Assembly (NCBI RefSeq): GCF_002950575.1
Contig: NZ_CP026923.1
Location: 682,001-746,000 of the forward strand
Direction: 5' to 3'
DNA length: 64,000 nt
From: Pontimonas salivibrio
GTDB taxonomy: Bacteria; Actinomycetota; Actinomycetes; Actinomycetales; Microbacteriaceae
Part shown: one piece after another, positions 1-8,831 of the stretch
How the letters are laid out: each line of letters starts with the position of its first letter
Position numbering within the stretch: the stretch's first letter is position 1
The notes under the pieces: generated by a model
Seen by the model: only the letters and a program-made list of their open reading frames with translations
Database searches by the model: none
What the model was told of the DNA's origin: nothing
Program-made: the position numbers and the translations under genes

Positions 1-328
1 CCCGTTCAATGGCGTCGAAATCCAGATCATTGACCCTCACAAAAGGCTGGATGATGCCCGCCACATTAACGACGCCATCGACTGGCCCCAACGCCTTCTC
101 GATTTTCTTTGGGAGGGCTTCCACTAAGCGACGTTTAGTGATGTCTACGGTGAGGGGAAGAAACTTCTCATCAAACCCTTCGGCGAGAGCCGCGGTGTCC
201 GCTAAGCCCTCCGAGTCCACATCCAGCCCGGCGACGACACCCCCGCGGCGAAGAATTTCTAATGTCACCTCTCGACCGATCCCGTTTCCTGCACCGGTGA
301 CCACAAAGACTTTGTCGGCAATATCCAT
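1..328 (-). CDS. SDR family oxidoreductase (N-terminal part, runs off window)
   Basis: The minus strand reads MDIADKVFVVTGAGNGIGRE from an ATG at 328 and stays open to base 1, giving about 109 residues. The TGxxxGIG glycine motif near residue 11 and the later NVAGI segment are the dinucleotide-binding signature of short-chain dehydrogenases/reductases, which oxidise or reduce alcohols and ketones with NAD(P). The catalytic Ser-Tyr-Lys part lies outside the window, so substrate and activity cannot be read. The gene is followed upstream by the P-type ATPase on the same strand, about 70 bases away. Family assignment is firm; function is not. Confidence 0.85.
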   Translation of the reverse strand, partial: MDIADKVFVVTGAGNGIGREVTLEILRRGGVVAGLDVDSEGLADTAALAEGFDEKFLPLTVDITKRRLVEALPKKIEKALGPVDGVVNVAGIIQPFVRVNDLDFDAIER

Positions 329-400
329 CTCGACCCCCCAGTTGTGTGTGGTGTCCAGGCTAACGGGTTGTGAGAAGGGCCACTCTGGCCCAACAGCGGA

Positions 401-3073
401 CTACAACGAGTGGTGACCGCGGGATCGACGCCACCATTTTTCGCCTTCGATGATGAAGAACACGGTGAGTGTCACGGCGATAATGATCAGCCAGGTGTCG
501 ACCGGAAGTGGCCGGCTATCGAACACGAGATTGAGCGCTGGAAGGTAGACAAAGGCCAACTGTAAGAGGACCAACAGTCCAATTACCACCAGGGCAACGC
601 GGTTTCCGGCGATGCCCTCTCGGCCGAGTGCGGAATCAGTAAAACGCCGATGGTTGATCAGGATCGCCATTTCCACCACCACCAACATGGTGACCGCAGC
701 CGTTTGCGCCTCCTGCACCGAAACACCGACAGCTAACTGTTCTTGAAAGACCACAAACGCTGCCACCACGGAGAGCAGGGCCACCAACAGGATGCGGGAA
801 ATCATTCGAGGAGTGATCAGCGAAAGAGATTTAGGGTTTGGCCCACGATGCATCACGCTCTTTTCGGCTCGTTCAAACACTAAGGCGAAAGACAACGACA
901 CCGAGGTGACCAGGTTGATCCACAAAATCTGTGTCGGTGTGACGGGAAGGGCGACCCCAAAAATGATGGCCAACATAATGAGTGCAGCCTCATCGACATT
1001 TGTTGCCAACAAAAACAGCAACGTCTTTTTCACGTTGTCATAAACCCGGCGACCCTCCCGAATCGCCTTCGAGATGGTGGCGAATCGATCGTCGGTCAAC
1101 ACAATGTCGGCTGCTTCGCGGGCGACATCGGTGCCCTTTTGGCCCATCGCGACCCCGATGTGGGCTTGGCGCAGGGCGGGAGCATCATTGACCCCATCGC
1201 CGGTCATCGCCACGAAATGTCCCGCGTGTTGGCTTAACTGCACAAGCCGCAGTTTGTGAGCGGGAGTGACTCGAGCAATCACTGTGATGTGTTCAAGCAG
1301 AGCGGTGAGCTCTTTATCGGTCAGGTCGTCAAGCTCCTGACCGGTGAGTACGCCGTGATCGCCCATGCCTAACTGCCCTGCCACAGCACGCGCTGTTTCC
1401 GGGTGGTCACCAGTCACCATGACCACGTGGACACCCGCCTCCCGGCACTGCTCGAGGGCCCGGATGGCATCGGGGCGTGGTGGGTCAAGAAGGCCCAACA
1501 GGCCGAGAAACTCCAGTGGTTGGCTCTCCCAACTGTTCAGCCCCGTGCCCGGAGCGACCCGGGCATGAGCCGCAGCCAAGACGCGGGAGCCAGAGCGCGC
1601 CATCGTCTGGCTGTCGGCGTGCCATTTGGCCAATTGCTGTTCGCTCAGGGTGTGCTGACACAGTTCAAGGATTCGCTCCGGGCTGCCCTTGACGACCAAC
1701 AACTCGCCGTCCACACCGCGATGCAGGGTGACCATGTATTGCCGGTCGGAATCAAAAGGTATGGCCTCTGTGCGCGGCCATTTCTCAAAAAGGTTCTCCT
1801 GGTTCACTCCCGCTTTGGCAGCAAGTGTCAACAGCGCAAGCTCAGTGGGGTCACCCGCAGTTTTTACCTTGTTGTCATGAATTTCCCGCGTTGAGTCATT
1901 ACACAACACCACGGCCCGGAGTAGATCATCTAGCGCTTCGGAATTATCGGGGTGTGTCTCGGCGATGTCACCGTCGGCGTCGTATCCCACACCGGTCACG
2001 GTGTGACGCCCTGCGGGCGTCTGAACGTCAACCACCGTCATCTCGTTTGCGGTCAACGTTCCGGTCTTGTCCGTGAAGACCACATCTACTGAACCCAGAG
2101 CTTCCACCGCGGGAAGCCGCCTCACTAGAGCTCCCATCCCGGCTAGTTTTCTCGCACTCCAGGCGAGGGCGAAAGTGACCACTGCGGGAAGACCCTCCGG
2201 GATTGCCCCCACAGCGAGACCGACGACCGCGATGATGAGAAAGTCCATCGTGCGGTCAGTCGCAAAATATCCCCACGCGAATGTTCCCACCGCCAAGACC
2301 AACACCACAGCGGTGATTTGTTGGGCGAGACGATCCAGCCTGCTGGTTAACGGGGTACGAAGGCGTGCCACCCGGCGCATCATCGAACCAATGGAACCTA
2401 GCGCGGTATTTCCCGCTGTTCCCACCACGAGAGCACTTGCTGTGCCGCGGGTGACAAGGGTCCCCGCAAAAACCATATTCGACTGTTCCGCAAGAGGGGT
2501 GTCGCCGGGGAGGGGCTCCTCGGATTTTGCCACCGGCACGGATTCGCCGGTGAGAGCCGATTCGTCACACTCGAGGGACCGGGCATCGAGCAGTCGGCAA
2601 TCAGCGGGAACACCGTCGCCTGATTCCAACCAGACCACGTCACCCGGGACCAGCTCGGAAGCGGGTATCCGCGTGCGCTTTCCGTCTCGAACCACTCGGG
2701 CGTGTGGGGTGAGCATCCCGGCCACCTGGCTTATGGCCTTTTCGGCCCGATACTCCTGGGCAAAACCAATGACTGCGTTAATCAGGATTACCGCGGAAAT
2801 CACCACAGCGTCGACGTAGTCTTCGAGATAGAGGGTGAGAGCCACTGCGAGGGCGAGAACACCGGTCAGCGGATTGACAAACTCGCGCAACAGACGCTGC
2901 CACCAGGGTTGCTTTGTGGTGGCTTCCATCGTGTTCGGGCCCCATTGAGCACGCCGGGATTCCGCTTCGCTGATCCCCAAACCCTCCAGGGCGTCAGTCG
3001 ACCAGTGGGCCAGAACCTCATCGTTGGTCCTGGCATGCCAGCCATGCGCATTACTCACCTTGGGCTCTGCCAT
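401..3073 (-). CDS. P-type cation-transporting ATPase (type II, SERCA/CtpF-like)
   Basis: An 890-residue membrane pump that moves a cation using ATP. It shows every P-type hallmark: an N-terminal cation-ATPase domain, TGES in the actuator domain, PEGLPA in helix M4, the phosphorylated Asp335 in DKTGT, MVTGD, and GDGVNDAPAL at the hinge, then four or so C-terminal membrane helices. The start at 3073 (MAEPKVSN) is chosen because the WHA...EVL N-terminal pattern of the family begins just after it; the open frame continues upstream to 3199 but has no family match there. In M6 the sequence is NLVTS where Ca2+ pumps such as SERCA have NLVTD, so Ca2+ specificity is not assured. It is divergent from the copper-linked cassette at 3139-5503. 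The ion could be Ca2+, Na+/K+ or Mn2+. Confidence 0.9.
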   Translation of the reverse strand: MAEPKVSNAHGWHARTNDEVLAHWSTDALEGLGISEAESRRAQWGPNTMEATTKQPWWQRLLREFVNPLTGVLALAVALTLYLEDYVDAVVISAVILINAVIGFAQEYRAEKAISQVAGMLTPHARVVRDGKRTRIPASELVPGDVVWLESGDGVPADCRLLDARSLECDESALTGESVPVAKSEEPLPGDTPLAEQSNMVFAGTLVTRGTASALVVGTAGNTALGSIGSMMRRVARLRTPLTSRLDRLAQQITAVVLVLAVGTFAWGYFATDRTMDFLIIAVVGLAVGAIPEGLPAVVTFALAWSARKLAGMGALVRRLPAVEALGSVDVVFTDKTGTLTANEMTVVDVQTPAGRHTVTGVGYDADGDIAETHPDNSEALDDLLRAVVLCNDSTREIHDNKVKTAGDPTELALLTLAAKAGVNQENLFEKWPRTEAIPFDSDRQYMVTLHRGVDGELLVVKGSPERILELCQHTLSEQQLAKWHADSQTMARSGSRVLAAAHARVAPGTGLNSWESQPLEFLGLLGLLDPPRPDAIRALEQCREAGVHVVMVTGDHPETARAVAGQLGMGDHGVLTGQELDDLTDKELTALLEHITVIARVTPAHKLRLVQLSQHAGHFVAMTGDGVNDAPALRQAHIGVAMGQKGTDVAREAADIVLTDDRFATISKAIREGRRVYDNVKKTLLFLLATNVDEAALIMLAIIFGVALPVTPTQILWINLVTSVSLSFALVFERAEKSVMHRGPNPKSLSLITPRMISRILLVALLSVVAAFVVFQEQLAVGVSVQEAQTAAVTMLVVVEMAILINHRRFTDSALGREGIAGNRVALVVIGLLVLLQLAFVYLPALNLVFDSRPLPVDTWLIIIAVTLTVFFIIEGEKWWRRSRGHHSL

Positions 3074-3138
3074 AGTTGCTAGCCTAGAAGCGATTTCCCC
3101 CCGAAACTCGTGGTTCTGGGCACAGAAAGGGCAGTCCG

Positions 3139-3723
3139 TTGGCAACATCTCGCACAGAGCGCAGTGCGTGGATGTGGCGCTCGGGAACTGCTGCGGCAAC
3201 GGGCGTCGGCACGGGCGCCGCGGCGCACGTCATGCTGGGCGGGTCATTACCGGGTGTCTTGGGATTTCTTCCAGCGCTGGTCCTGACCACCTTGCTCGGG
3301 GCCATGTTGTTGCGCAAGCGCTCCACAGTAGGCATCGCTGCCACAGCCCTGTCAGGCCAATGGATGTTTCACGAGCTGGCGGTTTTGGGCAGTCCGTATG
3401 CCGCCCAGGGGCACACCCACCATTCCGAAGCGGTGTGGGAGCCCACCATTCTGAGCGAGTTACCCATGACGCTGGGCCACCTGGTGGCAGCGGTGGTGAC
3501 TGGCGTGGCGATTGTGCTGGCCGAGCGAATCAGGCGGTTATCGCTCACACTGACCACGCTCATGACCCATGCCGTGCATCGACTCGTGTCACTGCCCACA
3601 CAACCTGCAGTGTTCTTACCCGAAGCGCCCACCATCCACACACTGTTTGTCCCTGATCGGGCCCGCGAAATATACCGGCTTACCGGCCACACCTTGCGAG
3701 CCCCACCGCTGTCTGCTCACTAA
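3139..3723 (+). CDS. Hypothetical membrane protein preceding PCu(A)C and DyP
   Basis: A 194-residue protein I do not recognise. It has hydrophobic, probably membrane-spanning stretches near residues 15-57 and 85-125 and a short His-containing segment (GHTHH) near residue 91 between them, then a polar C-terminal tail of about 65 residues. The TTG start at 3139 is preferred because AAAGGG lies seven bases upstream; an ATG at 3172 has no ribosome-binding site. It is transcribed towards the copper chaperone gene, 83 bases away, and divergently from the P-type ATPase. The His-rich loop and location suggest a role with metal at the membrane, which is inference only. Confidence 0.72.
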   Translation: MATSRTERSAWMWRSGTAAATGVGTGAAAHVMLGGSLPGVLGFLPALVLTTLLGAMLLRKRSTVGIAATALSGQWMFHELAVLGSPYAAQGHTHHSEAVWEPTILSELPMTLGHLVAAVVTGVAIVLAERIRRLSLTLTTLMTHAVHRLVSLPTQPAVFLPEAPTIHTLFVPDRAREIYRLTGHTLRAPPLSAH

Positions 3724-3806
3724 CGTCTTTCTTTTTCGGATGCCTCTGTGCATCGACCGCACGACGACTCGTCGTGCCATCTAGACACGCGTGAAAGGAC
3801 TGTGTA

Positions 3807-4286
3807 ATGACTCAAAGAACTGCATGGAAAATACCGTTGGCCCTTGCTTCTGTGGCGATTATGACCCTTGCGGGTTGCGCTGCCACACCGGAGCCACCCG
3901 TCGTGGAACGGGCTTGGGCTAAGGCGGCCGACTCGGGAATGACAGCTGTGTTTGCTGACATCACCAACACCGGCTCCGAGCCGGTGACGATTGTGGGTGG
4001 TCGCTCTGAGGCCGCCCAACAGGTGGAACTCCACGAGGTCGTTGATGGCGTGATGCGGGAGAAACCCGGTGGCGTCGTCGTTCCGCCAGACAGCACCCGG
4101 GTGCTTGAACCAGGGGCCGACCACATTATGTTGATGGGCTTGGCCGGCCCGTTGCTTCCGGGAGACAGTGTCCTCGTGACACTAGAGCTCGACACCGGGG
4201 AGCCGCTCGAGGTGGTCGCTGAGGTGCGCGACTATGCCGGCGCCATGGAAGAGTACGAACCCGGCCACGGAGGGCAGATGCCGTGA
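3807..4286 (+). CDS. Copper chaperone PCu(A)C, lipoprotein
   Basis: A 159-residue extracytoplasmic copper(I) chaperone of the DUF461/PCu(A)C family, whose members hand copper to cytochrome oxidase and other secreted cuproproteins. A lipobox ending at Cys24 (LAGC) indicates membrane anchoring. The copper-binding pattern is visible: His in VELHEV, Met in GVMREK, then the DHIMLM pair, matching the family's HxnMx21HxM ligand set. AAAGGA precedes the ATG. Its stop overlaps the GTG start of the DyP peroxidase (GTGA), so the two are translationally coupled. In Streptomyces lividans the PCu(A)C-like ECuC and the DyP DtpA share a locus and act in copper trafficking, which supports the same reading here. 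Confidence 0.92.
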   Translation: MTQRTAWKIPLALASVAIMTLAGCAATPEPPVVERAWAKAADSGMTAVFADITNTGSEPVTIVGGRSEAAQQVELHEVVDGVMREKPGGVVVPPDSTRVLEPGADHIMLMGLAGPLLPGDSVLVTLELDTGEPLEVVAEVRDYAGAMEEYEPGHGGQMP

Positions 4287-5503
4287 ACGCGCCCCGAGTG
4301 AGCAGACGGGCACTGATGCAGGGTGCAACGGCGTCTGCGGGCCTTGTCGGACTCGGGGTTGCGACGGGTGTGGGCGGCCATGCCGCCCACACCCGTCAGA
4401 CCGAGCAAGCCGGTTGGGGCCATGAGGCGATGGTTCGTTTCTACGGTGAGCACCAAGCTGGGCTCGAACAGCCGGCAACCAGCTTTGCCCGATACCTGAC
4501 ATTCGATTTGCGCCCAGGAATCGGTGCCGAAGGGATTCGTCGGATGTTGCGCATCGTGACGGAAGACTCCGCATCATTGGCGGAAGGGAAAGCCCCATTG
4601 GCTGACTCGGAGCCTGAACTCGCGTCGATGCCCTCGCGACTGATGGTGACGGTGGGTTTTGGCCCTGAGCTGGTCCGGCGTGCTGCCGGAAGCATGGCGT
4701 TGCCGTCATGGTTAGGGCCGCTGCCGGCCTTTGGCATTGACCGACTGGACCCCCAGTACACCGGCGGTGATGTGCTTCTCATTGTGCAAGCCGATGATCT
4801 GGTGGCGATTTCCCACGGCGCGCGCGTGCTCACACGGCAAACCCGATCATTTGTGTCGTTGCGGTGGAGTCTTGATGGTTTTCGACACTCACCTGGTGCG
4901 GCGCCATCTGGCGCGACCATGCGCAATCTCTTCGGTCAAGTCGACGGCACCCAAGGCCCACACCCCAGCGACGCGTCGTTCGCCCGGGCCGTCTGGGGTG
5001 AGGGCGCCAGCACAGGCAATCCAGGGTGGCTAGACGGTGGTACCGGGCTGGTCCTTCGCCGCATCCAGATGGACTTGGATACCTGGGATGAGGTCGACCG
5101 ACCAGACCGTGAACGGGCTGTCGGGCGTCGGATGGATACGGGAGCACCACTCACCGGTGAGGTCGAACAGGATGCGGCTGATTTTGAGGCGCGCGATGCC
5201 AGGGGGCTACCGGTGATTCCGGACTTTGCCCACATGCGCCGCGCTCACGCTCAACGACCCGATGAGGTGTTTGCTCGGCGCGGTTACAACTACGAGCTCG
5301 AGCACGGCGTGGGGAGTAAGCCAGAAGCTGGACTCCTGTTTGAAGCCTTCGGTTACAACCCCTCACGGCAGTTTGTTCCCGTACAGCGCCGACTGGACGA
5401 CATGGACATGATGAATTTGTGGACGACGCCGGTGGGTTCAGCTGTTTACGCCATACCCCCGGGATGTGAGCGTGGGGGCTATATCGGCCAGACCCTTATT
5501 TAA
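4283..5503 (+). CDS. Tat-exported Dyp-type heme peroxidase (DtpA/EfeB-like)
   Basis: A 406-residue heme peroxidase. The N-terminus carries a twin-arginine signal (SRRALMQG) followed by an Ala/Gly-rich hydrophobic stretch, so it is exported folded with heme. The diagnostic GxxDG motif is G218-Q-V-D221-G222, and the heme-ligand region reads FAHMRRAH with His317 the likely proximal ligand, followed by the family's RRGYNYE. The GTG start overlaps the PCu(A)C stop. Family members oxidise dyes, phenols or metals; EfeB types take part in ferrous iron uptake and DtpA in copper delivery. No efeU or efeO neighbour is present, and the upstream copper chaperone argues for the DtpA-like role. The end overlaps the convergent aldo/keto reductase by four bases. 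Confidence 0.92.
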   Translation: MNAPRVSRRALMQGATASAGLVGLGVATGVGGHAAHTRQTEQAGWGHEAMVRFYGEHQAGLEQPATSFARYLTFDLRPGIGAEGIRRMLRIVTEDSASLAEGKAPLADSEPELASMPSRLMVTVGFGPELVRRAAGSMALPSWLGPLPAFGIDRLDPQYTGGDVLLIVQADDLVAISHGARVLTRQTRSFVSLRWSLDGFRHSPGAAPSGATMRNLFGQVDGTQGPHPSDASFARAVWGEGASTGNPGWLDGGTGLVLRRIQMDLDTWDEVDRPDRERAVGRRMDTGAPLTGEVEQDAADFEARDARGLPVIPDFAHMRRAHAQRPDEVFARRGYNYELEHGVGSKPEAGLLFEAFGYNPSRQFVPVQRRLDDMDMMNLWTTPVGSAVYAIPPGCERGGYIGQTLI

Positions 5504-6441
5504 CTGCTGCTGGAGAGGTAGTTCAGGTCTTCTGGCGTGAGCTCAACGCGTTGTAGAAGTGGCGCCACTTGGTCGATGCGACTGGCACTCGCGATGGGTG
5601 CGCTGACGCCGGGTTGGGCCCGCAGCCATTCCAGCGCCACGGTGGACGGTGCCACACCGTGGCGCGTGGCCACAGTGTTGAGTCGATCGAGGGTGTCAAA
5701 GTTTCGTGGCGAGAAATAGGTGTCCGATACCCGCTGCACTCTGGGGCTATCTGGCCGTGAGTCCCTGGTGTAGGCACCGGCAAGAAAACCACTGGCCAGA
5801 GAAAAGTAGGGAAGTCCCGCCAGTTGGTGGGATTCGACGTAGTCGGCCATGCCGGCTTCGTATTCGTCTCGGTAAACCAGGTTGTAGTGGTTTTGCACGG
5901 CAATGTGTTGGGGGATACCCAACTTTTCTGCAATGTGTTGTGCTTCGGCCAGTCGCTGGGGGCTGTAGTTGGAGGCACCGATGTAGGACACTTTGCCCTG
6001 ATCGATGAGCTCCGCAAACGCTCCCATGGTGTCTTCCAGGGGGACAGTCTGATCGTCAAAGTGGGCGTAGTACAGGTCAATGGTGTCGATGCCTAAGCGT
6101 TGGAGGGATTCCTCCGCGGCGATTCGAATGTTTTCTGGGCTGAGGCCTGGTCGACTGGTCATTTTGCCCACTTTGGTGGCAATGACCACCTCATCGCGGG
6201 GAATCTGTGACTCGCGTAACCAGGCACCCAGCATTGTCTCGGATTCACCGCCGTGGTTACCCGGATGCCATTGGACATACATATCGGCCGAATCGAAAAA
6301 GTTCACCCCTTCGCCCACTAAATGATCGAGCAGGGCGTTGGCCGCACGCTGTTCGTGAATCGACCAGCCGAACACGTTGGCGCCAAAACACAGTGAAGAC
6401 ACTTCAAGGCTGGTTCCCGGCAGGATGATGAGATCGGTCAC
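5500..6441 (-). CDS. Aldo/keto reductase
   Basis: A 313-residue NADPH-dependent oxidoreductase with the AKR (beta/alpha)8 barrel pattern: LCFGANVFGW at the N-terminus, the catalytic Asp-Tyr pair in SADMY, Lys in VIATKVGK, and His in YYAHFDD. The family reduces aldehydes and ketones; the YghZ/Tas-like sequence does not identify a substrate. It starts with GTG. It is convergent with the DyP gene (four-base overlap) and lies 40 bases downstream of the DUF6069-like gene on the same strand. Family is certain, substrate unknown. Confidence 0.92.
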   Translation of the reverse strand: MTDLIILPGTSLEVSSLCFGANVFGWSIHEQRAANALLDHLVGEGVNFFDSADMYVQWHPGNHGGESETMLGAWLRESQIPRDEVVIATKVGKMTSRPGLSPENIRIAAEESLQRLGIDTIDLYYAHFDDQTVPLEDTMGAFAELIDQGKVSYIGASNYSPQRLAEAQHIAEKLGIPQHIAVQNHYNLVYRDEYEAGMADYVESHQLAGLPYFSLASGFLAGAYTRDSRPDSPRVQRVSDTYFSPRNFDTLDRLNTVATRHGVAPSTVALEWLRAQPGVSAPIASASRIDQVAPLLQRVELTPEDLNYLSSSS

Positions 6442-6482
6442 GGTCCGTGTCTTCGTGTTTCTTCGTGTGGCTGTGTGTGCGG

Positions 6483-7013
6483 TTACGGTGTGTGGTCGGA
6501 GGCGGTATCGCCCGGAGGTGCCTGGCCTGCGGGCTTTTTAAGCCCGGCGGTGTCTGTCGCATCTGTGGTGTCCGAAGTGTCGGTAGTCTCGCCGTCTGCC
6601 GCCTTGTTCTTGTCGGCGGGGAGTACTCGTTCGACTAAAGGAATCACGAGTGCTCCGGCCACGACGTGCATGGCCGAGAGCCACAAGAACGTGGAGGTTT
6701 CACCCAGTGAGGCGAACGCGGTGGGGACAAAACTCAAGGACAACCCGACCAGGGTGATTAACCGCCAGGTGTATTTGGGGCTCTTGGTGGCGAGGGCAAT
6801 CGCCGCAGCAATCACACCACCGACGATGGCTTGAAACACGGTGAACACGGCGGGCATGATTGCGGGGACGACCATGCGGGGCTCGCCTCCGATGCCGTCG
6901 GGGTCAACAATGAACTCCTCGCCGAGCAGTTCGGCCGCGATGAGAAAAATCACTGAATTGACGGCGGCGGCAATCAGGGTGCCGATGACGAGGGGGGTGA
7001 ATATGGCTTTCAC
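6483..7013 (-). CDS. DUF6069-like four-helix membrane protein
   Basis: A 176-residue integral membrane protein with four predicted hydrophobic segments (about residues 5-27, 48-75, 82-105 and 110-128) and a charged, Asp/Thr-rich, low-complexity C-terminal tail carrying the repeated DTSDTTDATDTA pattern. The arrangement resembles the actinobacterial DUF6069 family, for which no function is known to me. GTG start with AAAGGA about ten bases upstream. The start overlaps the end of the EamA transporter by four bases (GTGA), so it is coupled to it. Acidic tail on the cytoplasmic or outer face cannot be decided. Confidence 0.8.
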   Translation of the reverse strand: MKAIFTPLVIGTLIAAAVNSVIFLIAAELLGEEFIVDPDGIGGEPRMVVPAIMPAVFTVFQAIVGGVIAAAIALATKSPKYTWRLITLVGLSLSFVPTAFASLGETSTFLWLSAMHVVAGALVIPLVERVLPADKNKAADGETTDTSDTTDATDTAGLKKPAGQAPPGDTASDHTP

Positions 7014-8032
7014 GGAGTGTTGTCCTTTGGCTCTTCTGGTGATTCAGAGTGGTGTTCTTTGTCGTATTCGTCGTGTAACCACTCTGGCAGAACAATGGGG
7101 CCAGTTTCTATGGCCAAATCGGCATACACGGGTACAGCTTCGCGACGCGCGGTTTGAGCGACCACAATGCCGGCAAGGACCACAATGGCCCCGATGAGTT
7201 GGGGCGTGTTCAGTGCTTCTTCCAACCACAACCAGGCCACGAGGAAGGCAAAGGCTACTTCGCTGGTGGTGGCAATACCGGCGGGGGTGGCCGAGAGCAG
7301 TCGGATCGATTCCAAACTCATCAGGTAGGTCACGAACGAACCCATCACCACGTTCCACGCCAACAACGCCCACATTGGTGCGGAAAACGCGGCGAGGTTA
7401 CCCGAGAGGGACACCGACTCGAGAAGGAGGCCGGGGTCGATATTCCACCAGCCGCTAAAAAATGCCCAAAACACACTCGCGATGGTCATCACCCAAAACA
7501 TCAGCGCGAGGGGAGAAATGGTTTCTAGTTGGCGCTCACCCACCAGCAGGTAGGTGCTGAGACTCAGTGCTGAGATCAGACCGGCAATGACACCAAAAAT
7601 GTTGAGGTTCGCTGCCCAAATTTGTGCCACCAGGAACAACCCGGCGATGACCAAACCAATAGAGACCCATATTCGTGTGCGCACGCGTTCTTTGAAGACG
7701 ACGAGGGCAAAAATGGCGACCATCGGTACGGCGAGGTACTCCAACAACAAAGCAATGCCCACCGGGAGCAGTTGGATGGCGGTGGCGTAGGCGGCCTGCA
7801 ACACGGCAATGCCGAATACCCCCATCGAGGCGATGGGTATCCACTGCTGGCGAAGAACCCTAAAGGAGCGGGGATCCAGAATGAGCAGCACTAAGCCGGC
7901 AATCAACGAAGAGCCTAAGACCCTCAACTGGGTGACCTGAAGAGCGGTGAAGCCGGCTTCCATCATCACTTTGGTGACGCTACCGTTGGCACCAAAAAGT
8001 AGAGCCGCCGTGAAGGCGTATACGTAACCCAC
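7010..8032 (-). CDS. EamA/DMT-superfamily transporter
   Basis: A 340-residue transporter with ten hydrophobic segments arranged as two five-helix EamA repeats (about residues 1-140 and 155-300), followed by a polar tail. The second repeat ends with the family's typical ...ALNTPQLIGAIVVLAGIVVAQ pattern. Members export amino acids, metabolites or drugs; nothing here points to a particular substrate. GTG start. It is divergent from msrA, with about 125 bases between the starts, and is coupled to the downstream DUF6069-like gene. Confidence 0.9.
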   Translation of the reverse strand: MGYVYAFTAALLFGANGSVTKVMMEAGFTALQVTQLRVLGSSLIAGLVLLILDPRSFRVLRQQWIPIASMGVFGIAVLQAAYATAIQLLPVGIALLLEYLAVPMVAIFALVVFKERVRTRIWVSIGLVIAGLFLVAQIWAANLNIFGVIAGLISALSLSTYLLVGERQLETISPLALMFWVMTIASVFWAFFSGWWNIDPGLLLESVSLSGNLAAFSAPMWALLAWNVVMGSFVTYLMSLESIRLLSATPAGIATTSEVAFAFLVAWLWLEEALNTPQLIGAIVVLAGIVVAQTARREAVPVYADLAIETGPIVLPEWLHDEYDKEHHSESPEEPKDNTP

Positions 8033-8159
8033 GGGTTATCGGGTCGCGCAATGGGGCATCTTCACGCCCACCAGCATGACACATCACCAGGCACTTTCTT
8101 GATTGTGCGCTTTCGCACTTTTCGGCGTTTTGGCAGAGGACTTTTGTACCCTGAAAGGC

Positions 8160-8684
8160 ATGAAAACCTACGTGCTTGCTGGTGGTTGTTTCTGGTGTCT
8201 CGATGCGGCCTATCGCGTGCTGCGCGGGGTACACGACGTCATCTCCGGTTACACCGGAGGTGAAGACGATCACCCCACTTACGAGTCGGTGTGTACCGGG
8301 CAGACGGGCCACGCTGAAGCTGTTGCCGTGTCGTTTGATCCGGAGGTAATTCCCTCCGACGTCATCTTGGACGTGTTTTTCACCATCCACGACCCCCGGC
8401 AACTCAATCGCCAAGGCGCTGATGTGGGAACCCAGTACCGCTCGGCGATGTTTTACCACGATGAAGAAGAGAAGGCACTCTTTGAGGCAGCCCGTGAGCG
8501 TGCGGCGGAGATGTGGGATGGCGATGTGGTGACCGAGATTTCGCCGTTGGGGCCCTACTACCAGGCTGAGGATTACCACCAGGATTTCTTCGCGAAGAAC
8601 CCCACCCAGGGTTACTGTTTGGCTGTTGCGGCCCCGAAGGTCAAAAAAGTACGCCAAAGCTTCCAGCCTTACCTGCAGAGCTAA
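8160..8684 (+). CDS. msrA: Peptide-methionine (S)-S-oxide reductase MsrA
   Basis: A 174-residue enzyme that repairs the S epimer of oxidised methionine in proteins, using thioredoxin. The catalytic GCFWC motif is at the N-terminus (Cys10 nucleophile, Cys13 nearby), followed by GVHDVISGYTGG and the TGHAEAV segment typical of the family. The ATG at 8160 is chosen because the family begins a few residues before GCFWC; the open frame extends upstream without a match. Divergent from the EamA transporter. No msrB is present in the window. Confidence 0.97.
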   Translation: MKTYVLAGGCFWCLDAAYRVLRGVHDVISGYTGGEDDHPTYESVCTGQTGHAEAVAVSFDPEVIPSDVILDVFFTIHDPRQLNRQGADVGTQYRSAMFYHDEEEKALFEAARERAAEMWDGDVVTEISPLGPYYQAEDYHQDFFAKNPTQGYCLAVAAPKVKKVRQSFQPYLQS

Positions 8685-8788
8685 TTCCCCATAAAGGCGT
8701 TTTGTCCACAGTCAACGGTGGCGCTTTAGCTCTCCCCTAAAAGGCAGGCACACTGTCTGCAACTCAGTGGTTTTTGTCAGGGTATGCC

Positions 8789-8802
8789 TGCCCGTACGGG
8801 CA
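8789..8802. promoter_or_regulatory. 14-bp perfect palindrome upstream of the ssb-like gene
   Basis: TGCCCGTACGGGCA is a perfect palindrome 30 bases upstream of the ATG at 8832. It could be an operator or a small RNA hairpin in the leader. No matching regulator is present nearby and no partner site was seen. Confidence 0.3.
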
Positions 8803-8831
8803 TCACACCGACGCACAAGGGGAACCAAAAA

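Noticed and set aside
9-416. Open frame on the plus strand opposite the SDR gene
   Set aside because: It mirrors the SDR coding strand and has no family pattern; the SDR reading on the minus strand is clear.
3074-3199. Upstream extension of the P-type ATPase frame with a CxxC...CxxC pattern (CALCEMLPTDCPFC)
   Set aside because: It looks like a metal-binding N-terminus, but it overlaps the start of the divergent gene, has no ribosome-binding site, and the family's N-terminal pattern begins at MAEPKVSN. Conservation in relatives would be needed to reconsider.
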